From Planctomycetota bacterium (GTDB lineage Bacteria; Planctomycetota; Phycisphaerae; UBA1845), in contig JAJRUK010000102.1 of the NCBI GenBank assembly GCA_024277835.1, positions 1-8,117 on the forward strand: a stretch of 8,117 nt of DNA. The letters run 5' to 3'. The notes under the pieces are model-generated. The model saw nothing but the letters and a program-made list of their open reading frames with translations, searched no databases and was not told the DNA's origin. A program made the position numbers and the translations under genes. Of this stretch, positions 1 to 7,174 are shown in pieces (position 1 is the first letter of the stretch; the number at the start of each line of letters is the position of its first letter).

Positions 1-942
1 CGTTGGGCGGAGATCGAGGCGGGGTGGTCGGGGTCTGGGCAGTCGGGGTTGGGGCGGGTGCTGGTGCAGCGGACGGGGTTGCTACTCGGCGGACCGCGCG
101 ATGGGGGGATCATCTCTGGTGCGAAACGTGCGGGGGTTGAGCATGGGCTAACGTTCGAAGATCTTTCAGCCGCGGATTTGCCGAAACGTTTTCCGGGGTT
201 TGCACTGGATGATGAGATGTCGCTGCTTTTTGAGCCGGACGCTGGGATTCTATTGGTCGATGATTGCGTGCGTGCTTGCGTTGACCAGGCCAAGGGACTG
301 GGGGCGGAGTTGCACGAAGGCGTGATCGTGACGGGCTGGTCTGGGGATGAAAGCGGGGTCGTGGTCGAGACGGACAGCGGGCGGTACGCTGCGGGGTCGC
401 TTGTTTTTTGTGCTGGCGCGTGGACGGGGGAGATTCTGGCAGGTTTGAACATTCCGCTTGAGGTTCAGCGGCGAGTGGTTCTTTGGTATGAGTCGAACGG
501 CGGGGCGTACCGCGTTTCGGATGGTTCGCCCGTCTTCGGGTTCGAGGTGGGTGAGCATTTCTTTTATGGATTTCCTTCGCTTGATGCTCAAAGTGTGAAG
601 GTCTCAGAGCACTTTCGGTCCGACGCTTCTACGGACGTAGCCTCGGTTCGGCGGAGCGTGTCGGATGATGACACGCATCACATTCGTGCGTTTGCGAAGG
701 CGCATTTGCCGGGGTTAACGGATCGGGTTGTGAAAGACTCGGTGTGCCTATACACGATGACACCGGATGAGCATTTCATCCTCGATCGTCATCCACAACA
801 TCCAAACGTCGCGATCGCGGCGGGTTTTAGTGGACACGGATTCAAATTTGCTCCGGTGGTGGGGTCGGTGCTGGCTGATTTTGTTTGCGACGGGCGAACG
901 AATGCGCCGGTTGCGTTCATGGGGCTATCACGGTTCCGCTGA
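1..942 (+). CDS. FAD-dependent amine oxidase, monomeric sarcosine oxidase / N-methyl-L-tryptophan oxidase family (5' partial)
   Basis: The frame is open from base 1 and ends at TGA 940-942. The TTG at 49 is internal, because family-like sequence continues upstream of it. By alignment to Bacillus monomeric sarcosine oxidase (MSOX, numbering from memory), about 65 N-terminal residues, including the GxGxxG dinucleotide fold, lie outside the window. Counting codons from base 1, Cys249 in CLYTMTPDEHF matches MSOX Cys315, which binds FAD covalently. Tyr189 (YGFPS), Lys200 and His204 match Tyr254, Lys265 (oxygen activation) and His269. Tyr251 matches Tyr317, and Lys282 in GFSGHGFK matches Lys348. 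The Cys-to-Lys spacing is 33 residues, as in MSOX. Such enzymes oxidise secondary amines such as sarcosine in the cytoplasm, releasing aldehyde and H2O2. The family is firm; the substrate (sarcosine, N-methyltryptophan, pipecolate or other) cannot be told. The C-terminus is complete and the gene converges on its neighbour. Confidence 0.9.
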   Translation, partial: RWAEIEAGWSGSGQSGLGRVLVQRTGLLLGGPRDGGIISGAKRAGVEHGLTFEDLSAADLPKRFPGFALDDEMSLLFEPDAGILLVDDCVRACVDQAKGLGAELHEGVIVTGWSGDESGVVVETDSGRYAAGSLVFCAGAWTGEILAGLNIPLEVQRRVVLWYESNGGAYRVSDGSPVFGFEVGEHFFYGFPSLDAQSVKVSEHFRSDASTDVASVRRSVSDDDTHHIRAFAKAHLPGLTDRVVKDSVCLYTMTPDEHFILDRHPQHPNVAIAAGFSGHGFKFAPVVGSVLADFVCDGRTNAPVAFMGLSRFR

Positions 943-983
943 TGTTGGGAATGACGTGTCGCCGGTGTTTGCCGTTTCTTCTC

Positions 984-2255
984 CTACTTTTCCCAGAGAG
1001 TCTTGGGACGAAGAAGCGCATCGCCAATGATGTCGTGTATTTTTTCCTTGAGACTTTCGTAGGCAGGGCCGGTCGCGGGGCCTGAGAACCCGGTGTAAAC
1101 CGCCTTGATTCTGTACTTCGAGTCAATGATGACGATCGTGGGATACGAGATGAGTCTATCAAGGAAGGGCAGTGTTTTCTTCGCCTCTCCCTTATCTGCC
1201 GTTCCCGCGATGAGGGTCGGGTAGTCGATGTTGTGCCTTTTCTTGAAGCGCTTGACCTGCTTCGCGTCGCGCTGGAAGTCGCCGGTTAGCTCGAAGGCCA
1301 GGCCAATGATCGACAGGCCTACGTCGCGGTATCGGTTGTCCAATTCGACCATGAAGTCGGCCGCGTCGTGACAGTTGGGACACCAGGAGCCGAAGATTTC
1401 GAGGATGATGAGCTTGTTCTGGAACTCGGGTTCCGAGAGTGTTCGCATCTCGCCATCGAGGTCGCGGAAATGAAGGTCTTCCATTTTGACGTGCGTGACG
1501 TAGCGGTTCATCATGAATGGGTTGCGCAGGGATGCGTTTGAGTCTCGCTGGCCTGTCCATTTTTCATGCCAGGTGTCGCGCGACCAGAAGTCGCCGGAGA
1601 GCGTGTCGTCCGCACCAAGTGTGGCTGTAAACAAGAAGGCGTGCGCGCCGTCGAAAGTGGAGAGGCGAAGCCTTTTCCCGTCGAAGTCGCCAGCGAGGTA
1701 GCGGTAATCGCCGGTGGCGGTCATGAATGTTCCCGTGACCGTTCCGTCGGGTTGCTGCTCGAACGAACCGACCGCTTTGTACTTGTCGCTGTCGAATTTG
1801 ACGGCCCATCGACCGGCGACGGTCTTGTCCGGAGCGGTCTTTCGCGAAGACTTGGTGAATCGCTGGGTCGGACCGAAGACCGCGTGAAAGGGGAGTTGCG
1901 ATATTTCGCTGCCCTTGCTTTGTTTTTTCCAGATGCCGTCGAGACGCTTGCCGTTGTCTGAGATTTTCGCCGTGATCGTCGAATCGTAGTGGTCGATTCT
2001 GATGGTGAGATTGCCTGCGCTGCTACTCGCGCCCGTGAGCATCATGTTCTCAGAGCCGTTGTGGACGGACGCCTCATAGTCCCCCGAATCCGTCTTCTTG
2101 AGTTCGAGTCCAAAGGGAAGTTCTCCGCCGGGGCTATCAAGCCACGCATGCCAGAGGCCTGCGCGCGGGGCGTCCTGGGCACGAGTTGTCGTCGGTTGTG
2201 CGAGTATCGCGGCGGCGAGGATTAGAATGGCATGTCTAAGAGTTCTGGTTTTCAC
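984..2255 (-). CDS. Exported TlpA-like thioredoxin-fold protein with N-terminal beta-rich modules
   Basis: This 423-residue protein starts at GTG 2255. That start is chosen because AAGGAGG lies exactly 7 bases upstream and a clean signal peptide follows. An in-frame ATG at 2318 would add 21 residues without a ribosome site. Residues 1-26 form a basic, then hydrophobic, signal sequence ending TRA, a plausible signal peptidase I site. Residues about 33-109 and 147-233 are two Gly/Asp-rich beta-type modules of similar pattern. Residues about 257-419 form a thioredoxin/AhpC-TSA-like domain with WCPNC (Cys292, Cys295) and a likely cis-proline, Pro372, in SYPTIVIID. TlpA/ResA relatives reduce disulfides in the periplasm, for example in cytochrome c maturation. 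The role here is unknown and no cytochrome genes are near. Redox activity is likely; the substrate is not inferable. The gene follows trpB on the same strand after a 112-base gap containing a hairpin. Confidence 0.88.
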   Translation of the reverse strand: MKTRTLRHAILILAAAILAQPTTTRAQDAPRAGLWHAWLDSPGGELPFGLELKKTDSGDYEASVHNGSENMMLTGASSSAGNLTIRIDHYDSTITAKISDNGKRLDGIWKKQSKGSEISQLPFHAVFGPTQRFTKSSRKTAPDKTVAGRWAVKFDSDKYKAVGSFEQQPDGTVTGTFMTATGDYRYLAGDFDGKRLRLSTFDGAHAFLFTATLGADDTLSGDFWSRDTWHEKWTGQRDSNASLRNPFMMNRYVTHVKMEDLHFRDLDGEMRTLSEPEFQNKLIILEIFGSWCPNCHDAADFMVELDNRYRDVGLSIIGLAFELTGDFQRDAKQVKRFKKRHNIDYPTLIAGTADKGEAKKTLPFLDRLISYPTIVIIDSKYRIKAVYTGFSGPATGPAYESLKEKIHDIIGDALLRPKTLWEK

Positions 2256-2262
2256 TTCGTTT

Positions 2263-2269
2263 CCTCCTT
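2263..2269 (-). promoter_or_regulatory. Strong Shine-Dalgarno site that fixes the thioredoxin start
   Basis: Read on the minus strand the sequence is AAGGAGG, a near-perfect anti-16S match. It is followed by 7 bases and then GTG at 2255-2253. It decides for this GTG over the in-frame ATG 63 bases further upstream. It is by far the best ribosome site in the window: trpB, galE and the sulfatase-like gene show no comparable match. Confidence 0.85.
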
Positions 2270-2282
2270 CGTTGCACTTCGA

Positions 2283-2316
2283 GGGCAACACTGGCAGCGA
2301 GCTGCCAGTAGCACCC
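2283..2316 (-). other. Stable hairpin between trpB and the thioredoxin gene, better paired in minus-strand RNA
   Basis: The core, 2290-2309, is a perfect 9-base inverted repeat (ACTGGCAGC / GCTGCCAGT) around a 2-base centre. On the minus-strand transcript the stem extends outward through three G.U wobbles, one mismatch and three G-C pairs, using arms 2283-2298 and 2301-2316 with 15 of 16 positions pairable. On the plus strand the wobbles become A.C mismatches, which points to a function as RNA transcribed in the trpB direction. No U-tract follows, so it is not a textbook intrinsic terminator. It could be a weak terminator, an mRNA-processing or stability element, or a dispersed REP-type repeat. 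It ends 13 bases before the Shine-Dalgarno site of the next gene. Confidence 0.65.
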
Positions 2317-2367
2317 AAACAGTGGCGATCGGCGTCATTGCGTTTTGCGCGTCAGTTCAGGATAACG

Positions 2368-3597
<1,230 letters not shown>

Positions 3598-3787
3598 AGA
3601 AGTCTCGTGTTGTTGCTTTGATTATGATGCGCGCGGGATCGCGATCCGCCACCTCACCCGGGCGCGTTAAGTTGGCCGATGGTACTGATCGAGCGCGATT
3701 TGTGCAAAGCACGCCGGGCTGGTTTCGGTGGTCGGCTCGGTTAAGATGGTCCTGTGCGTGGATTGACCGAGTAAGCGAGAGAGAGCA
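3598..3787. promoter_or_regulatory. Divergent intergenic region between trpB and the small Sm-like gene
   Basis: This region must hold the promoters of two divergent genes, which is an inference from layout. Toward trpB, the minus strand reads CATAAT at 3626-3621, five of six matches to a sigma-70 -10 box about 24 bases before the start codon, but no good -35 is visible. Toward the small gene, TAAGAT at 3742-3747 is a weaker -10 candidate. A perfect 12-base palindrome, GGATCGCGATCC, lies at 3636-3647, just behind the trpB -10 candidate, and could be an operator. An imperfect 12-base direct repeat (10 of 12 identical) starts at 3666 and 3740. None of these assignments is secure. Confidence 0.4.
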
Positions 3788-4060
3788 ATGTCTTATCCGT
3801 TGGCAGAAATGATCGGCGAGGACGTCATCCTCGATACGGGTACGCCCGTTGTTTATGTCGGGAAGCTTCTTGACGTGACGGAGCATACGTTTGTTCTGGA
3901 AGACGCGGACATGCACGACTTTCGGGATGGCCATGTGCAAAAGGAACAATATCTCGCGGAGCTTTCCGGGGGCGAGGTCACGGTCAATCGCAAGAAGGTC
4001 GTCGTCATGAGAGCAACGGTGATTAGCGTTTCGAAACTTTCTGATATTGTCGCGGACTAA
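3788..4060 (+). CDS. Conserved-looking 90-residue hypothetical protein, possible Sm-like beta-barrel
   Basis: I do not recognise this as a named family. The 90-residue product is acidic at the start and has no signal peptide or membrane helix, so it is probably cytoplasmic. Alternating hydrophobic strands are visible: VILDTG (about 13-18), VVYVGKLLDVTE (21-32), TFVLEDADMHD (34-44) and VVVMRATVISVSKLSDI (71-87). The pattern of a first strand, then a strand containing GxL, then a strand ending in an acidic turn, with a final hydrophobic strand pair, resembles the Sm/LSm fold. That is inference only. Purine-rich GCGAGAGAGAG just before ATG 3788 can serve as the ribosome site. Amino-acid composition is protein-like, and the frame sits alone between a divergent promoter region and a hairpin-rich gap. 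The gene appears monocistronic or to lead into galE. Confidence 0.75.
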   Translation: MSYPLAEMIGEDVILDTGTPVVYVGKLLDVTEHTFVLEDADMHDFRDGHVQKEQYLAELSGGEVTVNRKKVVVMRATVISVSKLSDIVAD

Positions 4061-4069
4061 CGGTCTGTT

Positions 4070-4086
4070 GAAAAACGAAGTTTTTC
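4070..4086 (+). terminator. Short A/T-rich hairpin after the 90-residue gene, possible weak terminator
   Basis: GAAAAAC and GTTTTTC form a perfect 7-base stem around a GAA loop, 9 bases after the TAA stop at 4058-4060. The run of T lies inside the stem rather than after a GC-rich stem, so it does not fit the standard intrinsic terminator. It could work weakly in both directions, or be the edge of a decayed mobile element. Only the inverted repeat itself is certain. Confidence 0.3.
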
Positions 4087-4090
4087 TATA

Positions 4091-4159
4091 TGGCGCCGGT
4101 TTGTAACCGATGCTGGATTTTGAATCGTGAGGTATTGCACCGGTTACAATCCGGTGCCA
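4091..4159. repeat. BIME/REP-like element: two inverted copies of a 21-base quasi-palindrome
   Basis: Arms 4091-4113 and 4137-4159 pair at 21 of 23 positions as plus-strand RNA (one G.U, mismatches at 4100/4150 and 4110/4140), closing a 23-base loop. Each arm is also a hairpin by itself. In the right arm, GCACCGG (4137-4143) pairs perfectly with CCGGTGC (4151-4157) around a 7-base loop. The left arm, 4093-4113, pairs at 6 of 7 positions around its own 7-base loop. The 21-base unit 4093-4113 matches the reverse complement of 4137-4157 at 18 of 21 positions. This two-module inverted layout is that of REP/BIME or REPIN elements. Whether it is dispersed in the genome cannot be seen from one copy. 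It ends 12 bases before the galE ATG. Confidence 0.7.
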
Positions 4160-4171
4160 AACTTATTGATC

Positions 4172-5158
4172 ATGCGGATTCTTGTAACAGGTGGGGCGGG
4201 GTATGTTGGGAGTCACTGCGTCCGCGCGCTCTGCGACGCGGGGCACGATGTTGTCGCGTTCGACAGTCTGGTCAAGGGGCATCGCGAGGCGGTGGATGCG
4301 AGGGCGAGCCTTGTCGTCGCAGACCTTGGCGATCGCGGGCGACTCAATGAGGTGCTTGGCGGCGAGACGTTCGACGGGGTGATGCATTTCGCCGCGTTTG
4401 CGGAAGTTGGCGAGTCGGTCAAGGATCCGCTTTCGTATTATCAAAACAACGTCGTCAAGAGTGCGGTGCTTCTTGATGCGATGTGCGAACACGGCGTTGG
4501 CCGCATAGTTTTTAGCTCGACGTGTGCGGTGTATGGTGTTCCTCCGTCGGCGCCGATCACTGAAGACATGCCACTCAACCCAATCAGTCCGTATGGTCGT
4601 ACGAAGCTGGCGATGGAGTGGATGCTTTCGGACTGTGCGAATGCGTGGGGGCTTGGTGCAATTGCGTTGCGGTATTTTAATGCGTCCGGCGCTTCGGCGA
4701 GCGGGGCGATTGGAGAAGATCACGATCCGGAGTCGCATTTGATTCCGCTGGTGTTGCAGGTGGCGTTGGGTCAACGTGAGAAGATCATGATTTTCGGTGA
4801 CGACTACGAGACGCCGGACGGGACATGTGTCCGTGATTACGTTCACGTTGACGACCTTGCTGCGATCCACAAGACGGCGATTGAGAAGGTGACTCCGGGG
4901 GCGTTTGCGGCGTACAACGTTGGGACCGGGCAGGGGACGAGCGTGAATGCGGTGATCGATGCGTCTCGGAGCGTCACCGGTCACCAGATCCCAACCGAGG
5001 TTGTTGATCGCCGGGCGGGTGATCCGCCATCGCTGTTTGCTGATCCAGCCTTGATTTCATGTGAATTGGGTTGGTCACCGAAGTATTCGGAGATCGAAGC
5101 GACGATCGAGAGTGCCTGGGATTGGCACCGCTCTCACCCGCGCGGGTTTGCGGAGTAG
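4172..5158 (+). CDS. galE: UDP-glucose 4-epimerase
   Basis: GalE interconverts UDP-glucose and UDP-galactose (some members UDP-GlcNAc/GalNAc) in the cytoplasm using bound NAD, and supplies sugars for surface polysaccharide or galactose use. The 328-residue length is normal. It is an extended short-chain dehydrogenase/reductase. The NAD motif GGAGYVG is at 7-13 with Asp31 ending the second strand, FSST at 114-117, the catalytic pair Tyr141 and Lys145 in YGRTK, RYFNASGA at 167-174, and a GalE-typical GTCVRDYVHVDDLA stretch. ATG 4172 is chosen because the protein then begins MRILVTGGAGYVG as the family does; the GTG at 4127 would translate through the repeat element. No Shine-Dalgarno is visible before 4172. 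The sulfatase-like gene follows 59 bases later on the same strand, so co-transcription is plausible. Confidence 0.96.
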   Translation: MRILVTGGAGYVGSHCVRALCDAGHDVVAFDSLVKGHREAVDARASLVVADLGDRGRLNEVLGGETFDGVMHFAAFAEVGESVKDPLSYYQNNVVKSAVLLDAMCEHGVGRIVFSSTCAVYGVPPSAPITEDMPLNPISPYGRTKLAMEWMLSDCANAWGLGAIALRYFNASGASASGAIGEDHDPESHLIPLVLQVALGQREKIMIFGDDYETPDGTCVRDYVHVDDLAAIHKTAIEKVTPGAFAAYNVGTGQGTSVNAVIDASRSVTGHQIPTEVVDRRAGDPPSLFADPALISCELGWSPKYSEIEATIESAWDWHRSHPRGFAE

Positions 5159-5217
5159 TTTTCTCGTCAATCTGCGGCGTTTGGAGCGCTTCGGAGCACG
5201 AAAGCAATGAGCAGCCA

Positions 5218-7167
5218 ATGAGCAAGCGCCGCGGAAGACGCAATGATCGACGGGCGGAGGAGGGCGTGGTGTCGCGCGACCGGTCGAAGCGGCGGATTTG
5301 CCTTTTGCTCGGTTCTGCGGCTTTGATTTTGGTTGTCGCTCTATCTGCGAACTTGTTTTGGTCTAAGAGCGGCGACGGGGGTTGGCCCGAGGGGTTGGTT
5401 CGCGGGTCTGCATCGGAGGCCAACGTACTTCTCATTACGCTTGATACCACACGTGCGGATCGACTTGGTTGTTACGGTCATAAAGGGGCAGAGACGCCCA
5501 ATCTGGATGCGCTGGCGGCCGGCGGGATTCGGTTTGATGATGCCGTCACGGTGGTACCGGTTACGCTGCCTGCCCATACGACGATCATGACGGGGGTTGA
5601 TCCTCCGACGCACGGCGTGAGGCACAATGGCGAGTATCGTCTTGAAGCGGGTCGGGCGACGCTCGCCGAGGTTCTCGCGGGTGCGGGGTATGAGACGGCA
5701 GCGTTCGTTTCGGCGTTTGTGTTGGACGCGCGATTCGGGCTAAGCCGCGGTTTTTCCGTCTACGATGACGACGTCGGCGTTTCGGCGTCCTCTGTCACCG
5801 ATTTTTCCAGGCCCATCTACGAGCGCTCCGCGACCGCGGTGACAGACAGGGCGATTGCCTGGTTCAAGGGCCACGACTCGTCAAAGCCGTTTTTTTCCTG
5901 GGTTCATTATTTCGATCCGCACGCGCCTCGTCAGCCGCCCAGCCCGTTTGCTTCTCGATTCGCGGGACGATTGTACGACGGCGAGATCGCCTACATGGAT
6001 TCGCAGATCGGGCGGTTGTTGCGTGCGCTGGACAAGGCGGGGGCGATCGAGAACACGTTGATCATCGTTGTTGCGGATCATGGCGAGAGCTTGGGTGAGC
6101 ACGACGAAGCGACCCACGCAAAGCTCATCTATGAATCAACGATGCATGTGCCGCTGATCCTTTCGTATCCAAAGCGGATCAACCGCGGGCACGTTGTAGA
6201 TACCGTCGTGGTTTCGATCGCCGATGTCATGCCAACAGTTCTGGAGCTTGTGGGCGTGTCGCATGACGGCGAGTTTGACGGGGTGAGCTTGCTGGCGGGG
6301 CGTCTGGATCGCGAGCGAATGATCTACATGGAAACGCTCGCGCCGTATCTTGATAGCGGGTGGTCGCCGCTGTACGGGATTCGTCGTCACCAGGACAAAT
6401 ACATCCTTGCACCGACGCCGGAGTATTATGATCTGGGAGTCGATCCTCACGAATTAAACAATCTGTTTACTGAAACCTCAGAGCCGGCGGCGTCTTCGAG
6501 GAACTTGTTGGTCGCGGAATTGTCGTCGCGCATGGAGGGGTTGCCGTCCTTGGCGGCTGCCGCTGCATCTGCGAAAAAGCTGGACCCCGACGCGCAGCGG
6601 CAACTTGAATCATTGGGCTATGTGGGGTCGATTCCTGATGCGGACACCCCCGGTGATGAGCTTGCAGACCCGAAGGAAATGATGGCGGTTCTGCAGGCAA
6701 TCGATGAAGCAGAGGGGTTGGCGACAGCGGGTCGGACCGACGAGGCGTTCGTGATTATCACGGGCGTTGTAAGCGAGTTCCCGCGCGATCCCAAGGCGCT
6801 GATCGCGCTCGGTAAGGTCTATCTCCATCAAGATCGTCTTGAGAAGGCTGAAGAGGTGCTGCGCAAGGCGCATGCGATACGTCCGAGTGCGCGGGTTTGT
6901 ATCTTGCTCGCACAGCTAATGATCGCGGGCCAGCGCATCGACGAAGCCGCGAACTTCTTGGATCAGGCCGAGGTGCTCGAACCTCTGCACGGCGGAATCT
7001 ATCTTGCCCGCGGCGACTGGCTGACGATGCAGGGCCGACCGTTGGAGGCGATTGCGTCGTATGAGCATGCGAAAGAGGTCGATCCGTATCGCACAGCCCG
7101 CGAGGCAGAGTTGCGTATAGCAAAACTACGCGCCTTCATGCGCAAGCTCGAGGAACAAGGGCAATAG
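5218..7167 (+). CDS. Membrane-anchored sulfatase-like (alkaline phosphatase superfamily) protein with C-terminal TPR repeats
   Basis: With start ATG 5218 the product has 649 residues; the frame is open back into galE, but this ATG precedes a basic segment and a membrane anchor at about 27-48, giving an outside-facing C-terminus. Residues about 68-430 are a sulfatase-type domain: NVLLITLDTTRAD with metal-ligand Asp76, ADHGESLGEH with Asp287 and His288, and Lys302. The nucleophile motif reads TLPAH (Thr116), where formylglycine sulfatases have Cys/Ser-x-Pro-x-Arg. Thr is the nucleophile in LtaS and EptA-type transferases, so phosphotransfer or hydrolysis without formylglycine is possible, as is loss of activity. 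Residues about 490-630 are TPR-like helix pairs (DPKALIALGKVYLHQDRLEKAEEVL and following), likely for protein binding. The substrate is unknown; a cell-surface glycan or lipid would fit galE upstream. The ribosome site is weak and the start is only moderately certain. Confidence 0.88.
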   Translation: MSKRRGRRNDRRAEEGVVSRDRSKRRICLLLGSAALILVVALSANLFWSKSGDGGWPEGLVRGSASEANVLLITLDTTRADRLGCYGHKGAETPNLDALAAGGIRFDDAVTVVPVTLPAHTTIMTGVDPPTHGVRHNGEYRLEAGRATLAEVLAGAGYETAAFVSAFVLDARFGLSRGFSVYDDDVGVSASSVTDFSRPIYERSATAVTDRAIAWFKGHDSSKPFFSWVHYFDPHAPRQPPSPFASRFAGRLYDGEIAYMDSQIGRLLRALDKAGAIENTLIIVVADHGESLGEHDEATHAKLIYESTMHVPLILSYPKRINRGHVVDTVVVSIADVMPTVLELVGVSHDGEFDGVSLLAGRLDRERMIYMETLAPYLDSGWSPLYGIRRHQDKYILAPTPEYYDLGVDPHELNNLFTETSEPAASSRNLLVAELSSRMEGLPSLAAAAASAKKLDPDAQRQLESLGYVGSIPDADTPGDELADPKEMMAVLQAIDEAEGLATAGRTDEAFVIITGVVSEFPRDPKALIALGKVYLHQDRLEKAEEVLRKAHAIRPSARVCILLAQLMIAGQRIDEAANFLDQAEVLEPLHGGIYLARGDWLTMQGRPLEAIASYEHAKEVDPYRTAREAELRIAKLRAFMRKLEEQGQ

Positions 7168-7174
7168 CGCCGGG

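Noticed and set aside
49..51. TTG as the start of the amine oxidase
   Set aside because: The frame is open to base 1 with family-like residues, and the FAD-binding N-terminus must lie upstream. The TTG is only the first start-like codon after the cut edge.
943..983. Terminator in the convergent gap between the amine oxidase and thioredoxin genes
   Set aside because: I found no stem of useful length in these 41 bases on either strand.
2256..2318. ATG 2318 as the start of the thioredoxin protein
   Set aside because: It would translate through the hairpin and the Shine-Dalgarno itself and bury the signal peptide 21 residues in. GTG 2255 has an ideal ribosome site.
3742..3747. Sigma-70 promoter for the 90-residue gene (TAAGAT as -10)
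   Set aside because: The -10 match is four of six and the expected -35 position reads TGGTTT, a poor match; not strong enough for a separate feature.
4061..4090. Terminal inverted repeat of an insertion sequence suggested by GGTCTGTTGAAAAAC
   Set aside because: No transposase fragment, matching opposite end or target duplication is visible; kept only as a possibility in the finding on the gap.
4163..4984. A 273-codon open frame antisense to galE
   Set aside because: It lies entirely over galE, is very rich in Arg/His/Ile as expected of a complementary-strand shadow, and has no recognisable domain or ribosome site.
5071..5217. Upstream extension of the sulfatase-like protein to GTG 5071, overlapping galE by 88 bases
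   Set aside because: The extra 49 residues are not family-like and place the signal-anchor too far from the N-terminus. ATG 5218 gives the normal basic-hydrophobic start.
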